Shown here: positions 1 through 8,202 of the stretch, one piece after another | Position numbering within the stretch: position 1 is the first letter of the stretch | How the letters are laid out: each line of letters begins with the position of its first letter | Made by a program: the position numbers and the translations under genes | The notes under the pieces: model-generated | Database searches by the model: none | What the model was told of the DNA's origin: nothing | The model's input: only the letters and a program-made list of their open reading frames with translations | Origin: Paenibacillus urinalis | GTDB taxonomy: Bacteria; Bacillota; Bacilli; Paenibacillales; Paenibacillaceae | Length of the DNA: 64,000 nt | Direction: 5' to 3' | NCBI RefSeq assembly: GCF_028747985.1 | Contig: NZ_CP118108.1 | Location: forward strand, 1,989,501-2,053,500

Positions 1-1
1 T

Positions 2-274
2 GCGCACATCGTTTTATTCACGACAGGCAGAGGGACGCCGTTTGGCGGACCTGTACCTACGGTGAAGATCGCAACCAATTCCGACCTGGCTCGCAGGAAG
101 AAGCACTGGATTGATTATAATGCAGGGCAGCTGCTCGAAGGGATCAGCATGGATGATGCAGCTGTTCAGCTGTTAAGCCAGCTCGTGGATATTGCATCCG
201 GTCGTGCAGAGACAAACAGTGAGCAGCACGGTTTCCGTGAAATTGCCATATTTAAGGACGGCGTAATCCTGTAG
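2..274 (+). CDS. uxaA: Altronate dehydratase, C-terminal end (partial)
   Basis: The reading frame is open from base 2 and ends at TAG 272-274; the 5' part lies outside the window. The visible 90 residues (TTGRGTPFGGPVPTVKI, then NSDLARRKKHWIDYNAGQLL, ending GFREIAIFKDGVIL) match my memory of the C-terminus of UxaA-type altronate hydrolases, which dehydrate D-altronate to 2-keto-3-deoxy-D-gluconate in galacturonate breakdown in the cytoplasm. The Thr-rich GRGTPFG stretch and the Asn-Ala-Gly motif are family hallmarks. The gene fits the pectin-like sugar cluster that follows. The family call is from residue pattern only; a related altronate/galactarate dehydratase is the main alternative. Confidence 0.8.
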   Translation, partial: AHIVLFTTGRGTPFGGPVPTVKIATNSDLARRKKHWIDYNAGQLLEGISMDDAAVQLLSQLVDIASGRAETNSEQHGFREIAIFKDGVIL

Positions 275-294
275 CACATCGGTGGATTCATCAA

Positions 295-336
295 AAATAA
301 GCTTCCGGCTGTTTCTGAGCTGCCGGAAGCTTATTT
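295..336. terminator. Bidirectional intrinsic terminator
   Basis: A perfect 15-bp stem pairs 295-309 with 322-336 around a 12-nt loop, with A-tracts before and T-tracts after it. It lies between the convergent uxaA and the toroid-protein gene, so it can stop transcription from both sides. Confidence 0.85.
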
Positions 337-343
337 CTTTTGG

Positions 344-1252
344 TTATAATCGGCCGTAGCTCGAAAGTGTCTTCAGCCGCTCGATCGTGAGATGTCCCCG
401 CCATTCATTCTCGGCTGCTGAGCTCAGTGGTTCCCATGAGATGGGCCACCCGCCATCAGCCTGTTGTTCCGAGACTAGATGATCGAGATGGAGTGAGAGA
501 ATCTCCTCAGGGACGAACTGGGCAGCATAACTGGTTGAATTTGGTGCCCAGTCGAGCACTTTTTGCACATACCCTTCAGCCCTAGGATCAAGTTCAATGA
601 CACCCGGCTCGGATAAGTGCTGATCTACTCTGCTCTTCACCGCTGCAGCACGGGGATCCCCTGTCTGCTGTTCGAGAAAGTGAACAGCGTGGATGCAGTT
701 GTGGAATCCTGTTAGATCGGCACTCTCTACCGTATCCCATGTATATTGAATAGCTCGGTTCAACCATTTCTCTTTGAGGAATGGATGCCAGTCTCTTGAT
801 TTCAGCAGGAGGGCTACAATCGAGCCGGTAGGATTAATGGAAGCCGTATCATCCGATTCCGTGGTCCACCAAGGAGCATGAGGATGCTCGTTTACACTGC
901 GGAAGGCGTAGGGCCATCCCCCTGTATGAGGATTCGAATGTTGTTCAAGGAATTGTCCTAGTCCTGTCATTAAGCTCTCAGGGAAAACCCCTGTTTCGTC
1001 CATCAAATGCAGTGCAAATTCTGCTCCCTGCGGCTGGCTGTACGGACTACGGATGTCAGGTTCAAGAGCATGACCGAATCCACCGTCCTTGTTCTGATAT
1101 GCAGCTAATGCTTGCAAGACCGCTTCAGGTGATCCCTGTCCACTGAGATGTGCGAATCGGAGACGATCCAAGAGACGGGCGTTCTTATAAATAAAGTCAC
1201 TTGCTTGCTGTACGATAGGGTGAGAGATATCCAGCAGAGGATACTTTTTCAT
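344..1252 (-). CDS. Alpha/alpha-toroid (prenyltransferase/squalene-cyclase-like) protein
   Basis: About 302 residues. It carries two QW-like repeats typical of terpenoid-cyclase/protein-prenyltransferase toroids: QNKDGGFG near residues 54-60 at the N-terminus and QQADGGWP near 263-270 at the C-terminus, with further Trp/Gly-rich turns between. I see no DxDD protonation motif of true squalene-hopene cyclases, so a cyclase activity is not supported; such soluble toroid proteins in Paenibacillus are mostly uncharacterised. No signal peptide is seen. The start was set at ATG 1252; a GTG one codon upstream (1255) is equally well placed behind the AAGGAG site. It is convergent with uxaA and lies downstream of the GH42 gene on the same strand, separated by about 190 bp. 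Confidence 0.65.
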   Translation of the reverse strand: MKKYPLLDISHPIVQQASDFIYKNARLLDRLRFAHLSGQGSPEAVLQALAAYQNKDGGFGHALEPDIRSPYSQPQGAEFALHLMDETGVFPESLMTGLGQFLEQHSNPHTGGWPYAFRSVNEHPHAPWWTTESDDTASINPTGSIVALLLKSRDWHPFLKEKWLNRAIQYTWDTVESADLTGFHNCIHAVHFLEQQTGDPRAAAVKSRVDQHLSEPGVIELDPRAEGYVQKVLDWAPNSTSYAAQFVPEEILSLHLDHLVSEQQADGGWPISWEPLSSAAENEWRGHLTIERLKTLSSYGRL

Positions 1253-1439
1253 CACAGAATCAACTCCTTAGTATATTTGAATTAAGGAAACGGGTTGCAT
1301 ATAGCAGGCTATAGAACTAGAAATATTTTAGCTTCCAGATGTATTCCTTACTGCATTCTGATTTTCCTCCCAGATTCATAGGAAGTAGAAATATCCCGTA
1401 TCCATAATGGATACGGGATAACGCTTGTTTCTTGCCAGA

Positions 1440-3467
1440 TTATTTGACTTCCAAAATTTGAACGTCACGGCCTTCAATGGATACCATGCCGCTGAGCTGA
1501 CTGCCACTGATTAGATCTTCAGCCTCTAATTGGCCTAGATCATAGGATACGGCCTCCGTATTGTGATTAAGCACGAACAGATAGGAGATGCCATCCTTGA
1601 CACGGCGGCTGACCTCAACACCGGATGGAGCTGAGAGGTTAGGGTGAATTCCTTTGTCCGTTGTAATCTTCTCAATCAGTTCATCGAGGAAGCCTTGTTC
1701 TGGATCGGTTGCTACGTAATATGCTTCGCCTTTGCCAAACGTATTGCGAGTCACCGCAGGCATTCCCTTGTAGAAATCTTCGCCGTATTCCGCAATAACC
1801 TCAGCACCTTCCGTATGCAGTAGATCACATAGCATGCCGCATTCGTAGCTGCCTTGAAGCTTGCCGAACTTATCTTTCAGAACAATCTTATTCTTCTGAT
1901 CCGGGAACAGAGCATCAATCTCCTCAACCCAAATGCCCAGCATTTTCCGCAGCTCTCCAGGATATCCGCCGACCGTGACCAGATCATTTTCATTTACAAT
2001 ACCGCTGAAGAATGTCGTCAGGAACGTTCCGCCATTCTCTACGAAGGCTTCCAATTTCTCAGCGAATCCAGGCTTAACCATGTACAGAACCGGAGCAACA
2101 ACAAGATCATATGCGCTTAGATCGGTATCCACACTTACCATGTCGACCTGAACATTTCGGTTGTAGAAGGACGCGTAATATTTGTGAATCTGTTGCACGT
2201 AATTCAGAGCGATCGTTGGACCGCTCGATTTCTCAATCGCCCACCAGTTGTCCCAATCGAATACAATGGCGGCTTTGGCATCAGCGCGCGAATCTAAGAG
2301 GCGATCTCCGATGCGCTGCAGCTCCTTACCAAGCTGAGCTACTTCACGGAATACGCGTGTATTCTCATGCCCGACGTGCTCAATAACAGCGCCGTGGTAC
2401 TTCTCACAGGCACCGATGGATCTTCGGAGCTGGAAGAACATGACCGTATCTGCGCCATGGGCTACAGTCTGATAGCTCTGCAGGCGCATGACACCCGGAC
2501 GCTTAAGTGAGTTGTACGGCTGCCAGTTCTGCTGGCTTGGCGTTTGCTCCATCAGCATGAACGGCATTCCGTCCTTGAGTCCGCGCATGAGATCATTCGC
2601 CATGGCAGTTTCGCTTGGCGGAGTCGTTAGGCTTGGATAGCTGTCCCATGAAATAATGTCCATGTATTTGGCCCATTTAAAGTAATCCAGCTGCTTGAAG
2701 AAGCCCATCAGATTGGTAGTCACAACAGATTCAGGCACATGCCTCTTAATTGCGTCGTACTCCAGCTTGTAGCAGTTCAGCATGCTGTCAGAATTAAATC
2801 TGGAGTAATCCAGAGAGATTCCTTGGAAGTTCGTGGAACGATCTCCCCATTCCTCGCTCAGGTTGCTTGGCAGCACAATTTCATCCCAATCATAGAACGT
2901 ATGTCCCCAGAATGCCGTATTCCAGGCTCTGTTCAGCTGATCAAGTGTCTGATATTTCTCCTTCAGCCAGACACGGAATGCACGTTCACAGTTGTCACAG
3001 TAGCAGTCGCCCCCATATTCGTTCGACACATGCCAAACGAGAACCGCAGGATGATCCTTGTAGCGTTCTGCCAGCTTGTCCGCAATACGCTCGGAGTAGA
3101 GCCGGTAAGTCGGACTGTTCGGGCAGGAGTTATGACGGCCTCCAAATTTGCGTTTACGTCCGTCCTTATCTACCCGCAGTACGTCAGGATATTTCGTTGC
3201 CATCCATGCGGGATGAGCGCCGGTGCTCGTTGCAAGGCATACATAGACACCGCTTTCATAAAGACTGTCGATCAGCTCATCGAGCCATCCAAAATTATAT
3301 GTGATCTCATCAGGCTGATTCTTGGCCCAGGAAAAAACGTTAATTGTCGCAATATCAATCCCTGCGAGCTTGAACATGCGCAGATCTTCTTGATGTGTAG
3401 CCTGATCCCATTGCTCAGGATTGTAGTCTCCGCCGTAGAACATTTTAGGAAGCTTCGTACTAATCAA
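1440..3467 (-). CDS. GH42 beta-galactosidase
   Basis: A 675-residue glycoside hydrolase family 42 enzyme that removes terminal beta-linked galactose, often from galactan or rhamnogalacturonan side chains. The TIM-barrel acid/base is Glu150 in WHVSNEYGG and the nucleophile Glu307 in MLMEQTPSQQNW. Cys115, Cys155, Cys157 and Cys160 (CYCDNC) form the zinc cluster of the GH42 trimer. Length and start region (YGGDYNPEQW) match GanA/YesZ-type enzymes. No signal peptide is present, so it acts inside the cell on imported oligosaccharides. The start is TTG 3467, chosen because GAGGTGA lies 7 nt upstream; ATG 3443 would be the alternative. It is divergent from an AraC regulator, the likely controller. 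A BgaB-like general lactase role is possible. Confidence 0.93.
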   Translation of the reverse strand: MISTKLPKMFYGGDYNPEQWDQATHQEDLRMFKLAGIDIATINVFSWAKNQPDEITYNFGWLDELIDSLYESGVYVCLATSTGAHPAWMATKYPDVLRVDKDGRKRKFGGRHNSCPNSPTYRLYSERIADKLAERYKDHPAVLVWHVSNEYGGDCYCDNCERAFRVWLKEKYQTLDQLNRAWNTAFWGHTFYDWDEIVLPSNLSEEWGDRSTNFQGISLDYSRFNSDSMLNCYKLEYDAIKRHVPESVVTTNLMGFFKQLDYFKWAKYMDIISWDSYPSLTTPPSETAMANDLMRGLKDGMPFMLMEQTPSQQNWQPYNSLKRPGVMRLQSYQTVAHGADTVMFFQLRRSIGACEKYHGAVIEHVGHENTRVFREVAQLGKELQRIGDRLLDSRADAKAAIVFDWDNWWAIEKSSGPTIALNYVQQIHKYYASFYNRNVQVDMVSVDTDLSAYDLVVAPVLYMVKPGFAEKLEAFVENGGTFLTTFFSGIVNENDLVTVGGYPGELRKMLGIWVEEIDALFPDQKNKIVLKDKFGKLQGSYECGMLCDLLHTEGAEVIAEYGEDFYKGMPAVTRNTFGKGEAYYVATDPEQGFLDELIEKITTDKGIHPNLSAPSGVEVSRRVKDGISYLFVLNHNTEAVSYDLGQLEAEDLISGSQLSGMVSIEGRDVQILEVK

Positions 3468-3490
3468 GTGAACTCACCTCTTGTATAAGA

Positions 3491-3517
3491 ATAATTCAAT
3501 CATATAATATGAATTAT
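3491..3517. promoter_or_regulatory. Inverted repeat between GH42 and AraC genes
   Basis: ATAATTCA (3491-3498) and TGAATTAT (3510-3517) form an 8-bp inverted repeat in the AT-rich divergent intergenic region. The position fits an operator or overlapping promoters for the beta-galactosidase and the AraC regulator. Function is inferred from position only; AraC proteins usually bind direct repeats. Confidence 0.3.
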
Positions 3518-3580
3518 ATTTTTAAAATATAAGAATTGTTATGGACTATATAATAATATGGAAGTAGAGGAACGAAGGAT

Positions 3581-4414
3581 ATGTGGCTGAGCAAAGACCA
3601 TCAGCGTTTTTTTATGACAGGGAAGGAGCATCCTCTGCCCCTGTTTATAGAGAGCATAGGAGAGAACAACAATCAGGAGCCGATTGAGCGGTCCGCTGGC
3701 TATCCCTGTTATCACTGGCTGCAAACGGTAGATGGTGAGGGGACATTTTCATTTGAGGGCAGAACCTATCCACTTCCTAAAGGGACGGGCATCCTGCTTG
3801 CTCCTAATGTGCCGCATCATTACAGCGGGAGAGGTGAAGGCTGGTCAACGATATATATTACATTCAGCGGTCCGCAGGCAGCAGCGATCCTATCCTCACT
3901 GGACTTGCAGGAATCTGCTTATTATCAGTGGAAAGTGAGCTCGGAGCTTCAGATTTATAGCAAAAAGGTTCTTGATTCCATCGGCAGCGATTTTGATCTA
4001 ACGGGGCTGGACGCGTCAGGAGATATTTATCGGTTCTTACTGCTGCTCAAAAAGCATGGGACAACCGGCAATACGCTCTCCCTCTCACATGCTATGGATC
4101 GATTAGCACCCTTGCTGTCATTTATGGAAGAGAAGATAAGCGATCCTGGTGTGGGGCTCATGGAAATGGCGGAGGTGCTCTCGGTCTCCCCCAGATATCT
4201 GAATATGATGTTCAAGCAGACATTTGGCATTACGGCGTACAGCTATTTTATTCTGAAAAGAATACGTAAATCCAAGGAGATCATGACATCAGAGCCTCAT
4301 CTTACAGTGAAGGAGACGGCTGGCAGAGTAGGCTTCCGTGATGCGAGTCATTTTGTCGCTACATTTCGGAGAATAGAGGGAATTACCCCCGAGCATTTCC
4401 GAACGCTCTACTAG
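3581..4414 (+). CDS. AraC-family transcriptional regulator with cupin sensor domain
   Basis: A 277-residue regulator. Residues about 40-110 look like the AraC-type cupin barrel (WLQTVDGEGTFSFEGRTY, then GILLAPNVPHHY), which binds a sugar. Residues about 170-277 form the double helix-turn-helix, with the family C-terminal signature RVGFRDASHFVATFRRIEG and TPEHFR. It is read divergently from the GH42 beta-galactosidase and precedes two esterases and a lactonase-like gene, so it probably activates this sugar cluster in response to a galactoside or pectin fragment. The inducer cannot be told from sequence. The start is ATG 3581 behind a purine-rich GAGGAACGAAGG. Confidence 0.88.
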   Translation: MWLSKDHQRFFMTGKEHPLPLFIESIGENNNQEPIERSAGYPCYHWLQTVDGEGTFSFEGRTYPLPKGTGILLAPNVPHHYSGRGEGWSTIYITFSGPQAAAILSSLDLQESAYYQWKVSSELQIYSKKVLDSIGSDFDLTGLDASGDIYRFLLLLKKHGTTGNTLSLSHAMDRLAPLLSFMEEKISDPGVGLMEMAEVLSVSPRYLNMMFKQTFGITAYSYFILKRIRKSKEIMTSEPHLTVKETAGRVGFRDASHFVATFRRIEGITPEHFRTLY

Positions 4415-4432
4415 GCCTAAAATAATGATTGA

Positions 4433-4446
4433 TGAAAACGATTTAA
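4433..4446 (+). promoter_or_regulatory. Candidate CcpA (cre) site
   Basis: TGAAAACGATTTAA matches 12 of 14 positions of the cre consensus TGWAARCGYTWNCW. It lies about 50 bp before the esterase start. Catabolite repression of a sugar cluster is expected, but no promoter was clearly resolved here, so this is a weak call. Confidence 0.35.
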
Positions 4447-4497
4447 TGTAGGATGATGGATTAAAATTATTCTATTTATAGCTTAGGAGGGCTGGCT

Positions 4498-5286
4498 GTG
4501 CAGTCAATAAAATTATGGTCTGGAGTGCCGCCGTATGCGGCCGCTGGATTGGAAGATGATTCTCCCACCTTGACTCCTTATCTGGTCGAGGGAGCTGACA
4601 GCTGCGTTATCGTGTGTCCCGGAGGCGGATATTGTCACTTAGCTGATCATGAAGGCGGACCGGTTGCGGAGTGGCTGAATCAAGCAGGCATTTCGGCTTT
4701 TTTCCTTAAATATCGAATCACTCCTCATCGTCAGCCCGCTGCATTGTCTGATGCAAGGAGAGCCGTTCAATATGTGAGAGCGAGCAGCGATAAGTATGGG
4801 ATTAATCCGAACAAGATTGCGATGCTCGGTTTTTCCGCTGGAGGTCATTTGACGGCAAGTGCAGGAACGATGTGGGTGGAAGGAGATCCAGAGAGCGTTG
4901 ATCCGCTTGAGCGGGTTAGTTCAAGGCCGGATCGCATTGTGCTGTGTTATCCTGTCATTACGATGGAGGATTATGGTCATCAAGGTTCAAAGGATGCACT
5001 GCTTGGCGAGAAGCCGGATGAGGAATTGGTCAGACAATACAGTGCTGAACGTCAGGTAACGAGCCAGACGCCGCCTGCCTTCATATGGCATACCCACGAG
5101 GATGCGGCGGTACCGCTGCAGAATAGTCTGGAGATGTCATTGTCCTTGACCAAGGCGGGAGTGCCTCATGAGCTGCATGTACTTGAAGCAGGACGTCATG
5201 GCCTTGGGCTGGCAGAGGAGCTGGAAGGAACGACAGGCCGCTGGAAGGGCTTATGTATATCCTGGCTTAAGCAGCAGGGCTGGTAA
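4498..5286 (+). CDS. Alpha/beta-hydrolase esterase (acetylxylan/pectin acetylesterase-like)
   Basis: A 262-residue cytoplasmic alpha/beta hydrolase. The oxyanion region is CPGGGYCHLADHEG (residues 40-53), the nucleophile is Ser113 in GFSAGGH, and Asp202 (HTHEDAAVP) and His234 (AGRHGLGL) complete the triad. This arrangement is typical of the bifunctional feruloyl/acetylxylan esterase-like family that removes acetyl groups from plant oligosaccharides. The start is GTG 4498, with AGGAGG 7 nt upstream. It leads a same-strand group with the SGNH esterase and the SMP-30 protein (gaps of 105 and 11 bp), so the three are probably co-transcribed. The exact ester substrate is unknown. Confidence 0.85.
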   Translation: MQSIKLWSGVPPYAAAGLEDDSPTLTPYLVEGADSCVIVCPGGGYCHLADHEGGPVAEWLNQAGISAFFLKYRITPHRQPAALSDARRAVQYVRASSDKYGINPNKIAMLGFSAGGHLTASAGTMWVEGDPESVDPLERVSSRPDRIVLCYPVITMEDYGHQGSKDALLGEKPDEELVRQYSAERQVTSQTPPAFIWHTHEDAAVPLQNSLEMSLSLTKAGVPHELHVLEAGRHGLGLAEELEGTTGRWKGLCISWLKQQGW

Positions 5287-5391
5287 TCTTCATCTGAAAC
5301 GCATTACTGTAAACGCTGCCTTAGTCTACTTGCCTTACTATAAGTGATTTACATAAGCTGCGATTTAATATTGGATAGGGAGAGGGAAGGT

Positions 5392-6042
5392 ATGAAGCTG
5401 GCTCAGAATGATAAATTGGTTTTTATTGGGGATTCGGTAACCGATTGCGGAAGAACACGTCCCGTAGGTGAAGGAAGCATGGGGCTTGGCAATGGGTATG
5501 TATATCATGTGGATGCTTTGCTCCAAAGCGTATATCCAGAATTGAATACTCGTGTAATTAATGTAGGGATAGGCGGAAACAATGTTAGGGATCTGAAAAA
5601 TCGCTGGCAGGAGGATGTACTTGATCTTCAGCCGGACTGGCTGTCTGTAATGATTGGGATCAATGACGTATGGCGTCAGTTTGACAGTCCGCAGCGAAGA
5701 GAGCTTCATGTGTTTCTGGATGAGTATGAGGCTACTCTGCGTGAGCTGGTTGCTTCGGTGCGTCCTCAGGTGAAGGGTCTTGTCCTAATGACACCTTATT
5801 ACCTGGAGCCAAGTATAGAAGATCCCATGCGCTCGACGATGGATCTGTACGGTGCTGCTGTCAAACGTGTTGCTGAGGAATATGATGCCGTATTTGTAGA
5901 TACACAGGCTGCATATGAACCCCTCTGGAAGCAGCTGTACCCAGGAGCTATTGCATGGGACCGCGTACATCCCAACCACACGGGACATATGGTTCTGGCA
6001 CGCGCCTTCTTGAACAGCATCGGCTTTGATTGGAATAAATAA
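5392..6042 (+). CDS. SGNH/GDSL-family esterase
   Basis: A 216-residue SGNH hydrolase. Block I is FIGDSVTDCG with nucleophile Ser15, block II NVGIGGNN around Gly62, block III IGINDVW with Asn91, and block V WDRVHPNHTGH with Asp190 and His193. No signal peptide is present, unlike secreted rhamnogalacturonan acetylesterases, suggesting deacetylation of imported oligosaccharides. It resembles the RhgT/YesT-type enzymes that accompany GH42 YesZ in B. subtilis. I chose ATG 5392 because GGGAGAGG precedes it; an in-frame GTG at 5344 lacks a ribosome site. It ends 11 bp before the SMP-30 gene. Confidence 0.88.
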   Translation: MKLAQNDKLVFIGDSVTDCGRTRPVGEGSMGLGNGYVYHVDALLQSVYPELNTRVINVGIGGNNVRDLKNRWQEDVLDLQPDWLSVMIGINDVWRQFDSPQRRELHVFLDEYEATLRELVASVRPQVKGLVLMTPYYLEPSIEDPMRSTMDLYGAAVKRVAEEYDAVFVDTQAAYEPLWKQLYPGAIAWDRVHPNHTGHMVLARAFLNSIGFDWNK

Positions 6043-6053
6043 GGAGGGATTGG

Positions 6054-6935
6054 ATGACAGAACTAGAACTGGTCATTGACGCAAAGGCAAGACTGGCAGA
6101 GGGGCCAAGCTGGGATGCAGATGAGAAACGCCTGTACTGGGTTGATATCGAAGGCTTCAAGCTTCATATTTATGATCCAAGTTCAGGAAGGGACACGGTG
6201 CATGAGGTGGGACAGCATATTGGAGCGGTTGTCCCCTATGATCAAGATCGTGTCATGGTTGCCTTAAAAAGTGGGTTCCATAGGTATGATCTGGCTTCGG
6301 GCAAACTTACCCTGCTTCATAATCCGGAAAGTCATAGGGATGATAACCGGTTTAATGATGGAAAATGTGATCCGAAGGGCCGGTTTTGGGCGGGAACGAT
6401 GAGTCTGACTGACAAGAAGAATCAAGGCGCATTGTACTGTCTAATGAATGATGGTCAAGTCAAAACCGTGCTTACGGACGTTTCTCTGTCTAATGGTCTG
6501 GGGTTTCACCCGGATCATAAGAAGATGTACTATATTGATACGCCGACAGGCCGGATTGATCAGTTTGATTTTGATCTCGATAGCGGTGAAATTTCGAATC
6601 GTATAACCTTGTTCTCTCTGCCGGAAGGAACCGGCTTCCCTGATGGGTTGACGGTAGATGCAGAAGGGATGATATGGGTGGCACACTATGGCGGTTCCCA
6701 GGTATCTCGCTGGAATCCGGACACAGGCAGCCTGATTCAGCATATTGAAGTGCCGGCTTCAAATGTGACCTCCTGCTGTTTTGGAGGAGAAGAACTGGAT
6801 GAGCTGTACATCACGACGGCTCGTAATGGTCTTAGTGAGGAGCAGCTGCTTGAGACTCCGCATGCTGGCGGTGTATTTCGAGTGAAGCCTGGCGTAAAAG
6901 GACAGCCCACTTACCGTTATAAGGGTATAAAATAG
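6054..6935 (+). CDS. SMP-30/gluconolactonase/LRE-family protein
   Basis: A 293-residue six-bladed beta-propeller lactonase-type protein. The metal ligands of the family are visible: Glu16 (AEGPSWD), Asn101 (RFNDGKCDPKG), Asn147 (LSNGLGFHPD) and Asp197 (FPDGLTVDAEG). Relatives hydrolyse sugar-acid lactones such as gluconolactone, arabinonolactone or rhamnonolactone, making the acid for the next dehydratase. In this neighbourhood a lactone from an oxidised plant sugar is plausible, but the substrate is inference. The ribosome site AAGGAGG lies 6 nt before ATG 6054. Translation is probably coupled to the upstream SGNH esterase gene, 11 bp away. Confidence 0.9.
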   Translation: MTELELVIDAKARLAEGPSWDADEKRLYWVDIEGFKLHIYDPSSGRDTVHEVGQHIGAVVPYDQDRVMVALKSGFHRYDLASGKLTLLHNPESHRDDNRFNDGKCDPKGRFWAGTMSLTDKKNQGALYCLMNDGQVKTVLTDVSLSNGLGFHPDHKKMYYIDTPTGRIDQFDFDLDSGEISNRITLFSLPEGTGFPDGLTVDAEGMIWVAHYGGSQVSRWNPDTGSLIQHIEVPASNVTSCCFGGEELDELYITTARNGLSEEQLLETPHAGGVFRVKPGVKGQPTYRYKGIK

Positions 6936-6945
6936 AAACGGTTTC
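6935..6945. promoter_or_regulatory. Palindrome GAAACGGTTTC after the lactonase gene
   Basis: An odd-centred palindrome overlapping the stop codon of the SMP-30 gene. It resembles LacI/CcpA-type operators (10 of 14 matches to the cre consensus). It could serve the small membrane-protein gene downstream, or be chance. Confidence 0.25.
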
Positions 6946-7001
6946 CATATAGGTGCGTATTGATTGATATGTGGTTCAAAACCTAATGGAGGTGGAGACC
7001 T

Positions 7002-7196
7002 ATGAATGATCCGCTTCAGGAACAGAACAGGCCCTATACGGAGCCGGCTGATCCCTATAGTGATAAGGCCAATTTTGAGATTAAACAACAGGAACTGCAC
7101 GAAAAAGGTTATCCGTTACTATGGAGAGAAGTGTCTAATCTTCTGATTCTCTTGGCCGTCATTGGTGTCATTGTATTATTAAGCCGTATTCTTTGA
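7002..7196 (+). CDS. Small single-span membrane protein, unknown
   Basis: A 64-residue protein. Residues 1-41 are polar and rich in Pro, Glu and Gln; residues 43-61 (EVSNLLILLAVIGVIVLLSR) form one hydrophobic segment that would anchor the C-terminus, with the polar part most likely in the cytoplasm. The start is well supported by GGAGGTGG 6 nt upstream. It is followed at once by a strong terminator, so it is a real short transcription unit or the end of the sugar operon. I do not recognise the family and assign no function. Confidence 0.6.
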   Translation: MNDPLQEQNRPYTEPADPYSDKANFEIKQQELHEKGYPLLWREVSNLLILLAVIGVIVLLSRIL

Positions 7197-7264
7197 TCTC
7201 CTTTAAAGTAAGATTGGAACGGCGAAGATGCAGTAATTTTTGAGCTAATATCAACCAAGTGAAA

Positions 7265-7301
7265 AATAAAAGCCTGCCAGGAGTCCTGGCAGGCTTTTAT
7301 T
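7265..7301. terminator. Strong intrinsic terminator
   Basis: A 17-bp perfect stem (7265-7281 with 7285-7301) closes a 3-nt loop, with A-rich 5' and TTTTATT 3' arms. It ends the sugar-cluster transcripts after the small membrane-protein gene. Confidence 0.85.
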
Positions 7302-7572
7302 CGGACGCCTCTTTCGAGACGTCCTATCATGGGAGAGGAGAAACCGGACGAAGAGCTTATGGGGAAACGTAAGTCTTCTCCGCGGTTGTCTACGGCACTT
7401 TTGATGCCGATAATTACATCATGACCGCCTGCCCTCCAGTTTATACATCGCTTGGTTAATATTTTTTCCTTCGGACTAATTACGCTTTCGATATTTTCAC
7501 ATCTTACATGGATTGTGGTACGATATCGATGTATAGCATACTTACAATGAATGAAACAGGGTGAAATCAAAA
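7302..7572. other. Gene-free stretch before rsmD
   Basis: No convincing gene. There is a short hairpin, GGACG (7303-7307) with CGTCC (7319-7323). The rest must contain the rsmD promoter, but I cannot point to a good -35/-10 pair. A minus-strand open frame across this stretch has no homology I recognise and runs through the terminator at 7265. Confidence 0.4.
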
Positions 7573-8202
7573 GTGAGAGTAATATCAGGCACTGCAAAAG
7601 GTAGACCGCTTAAGGCTGTTCCCGGAACCGGAACCCGTCCAACAACCGACAAGGTTAAGGAAGCGGTCTTTAGTATGATTGGTCCTTATTTTGATGGGGG
7701 CGTCGTGCTGGATCTGTTTGCGGGAAGCGGCGGTCTCGGCATAGAATCACTCAGCAGAGGTTCGGACAAGGCTGTATTTATCGACCTGGAACCGAAGAGC
7801 ATCGAAATGATTCGCGCGAATCTGAAGGCAACGGGTCTGGATAGCAAGGCTGAAGTGTTCCGAAATGAAGCAGGCCGAGCCCTGAAGCTGCTCTCCAAAC
7901 GAAAATATACATTCGATCTCGTCTTTCTGGATCCCCCATATCGGATGAAGAATGTGGAAGAGTATCTATCCTGGCTTGAAGAACACAATATGGTCAATGA
8001 TGACGCCATCGTTGTTGTAGAACATGATGCCGATCATGAATACGGAGAGAGAATAGGCTCCTTTGAGCAAATACGCAAATCTACATATGGGGATACGGCA
8101 ATTACGATATACGAGTATTCTTCTAATATAGATGTGCAGGATGATACGAACACGAATTTAAACATGGATGACAACATTCGGGAGGATCAAGGCAATGAGT
8201 GA
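7573..8202 (+). CDS. rsmD: 16S rRNA (guanine(966)-N(2))-methyltransferase
   Basis: A 209-residue SAM-dependent methyltransferase (B. subtilis YlbH) that methylates G966 of 16S rRNA in the 30S subunit. The N-terminus [13 protein letters not shown] and [13 protein letters not shown] are RsmD signatures. The SAM loop is [12 protein letters not shown] (residues 47-58) and the catalytic DPPY is at 120-123. The last 25 residues are an acidic, Asn/Asp-rich tail longer than usual. I set the start at GTG 7573 behind GGGTGA; GTG 7561 is possible. It overlaps coaD by 8 bp, so the two are translationally coupled, the usual rsmD-coaD order. Confidence 0.93.
   Translation: MRVISGTAKGRPLKAVPGTGTRPTTDKVKEAVFSMIGPYFDGGVVLDLFAGSGGLGIESLSRGSDKAVFIDLEPKSIEMIRANLKATGLDSKAEVFRNEAGRALKLLSKRKYTFDLVFLDPPYRMKNVEEYLSWLEEHNMVNDDAIVVVEHDADHEYGERIGSFEQIRKSTYGDTAITIYEYSSNIDVQDDTNTNLNMDDNIREDQGNE

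Noticed and set aside
2739..3488. 249-residue open frame antisense to the GH42 gene
   Set aside because: Overlaps the catalytic half of a clear GH42 enzyme; no family match and no ribosome site.
5344..5391. N-terminal extension of the SGNH esterase from GTG 5344
   Set aside because: No ribosome site before it; the GDSL block sits correctly from ATG 5392.
7109..7597. 162-residue minus-strand open frame before rsmD
   Set aside because: It runs through the small membrane-protein gene and a strong terminator; no ribosome site and no recognisable domain.
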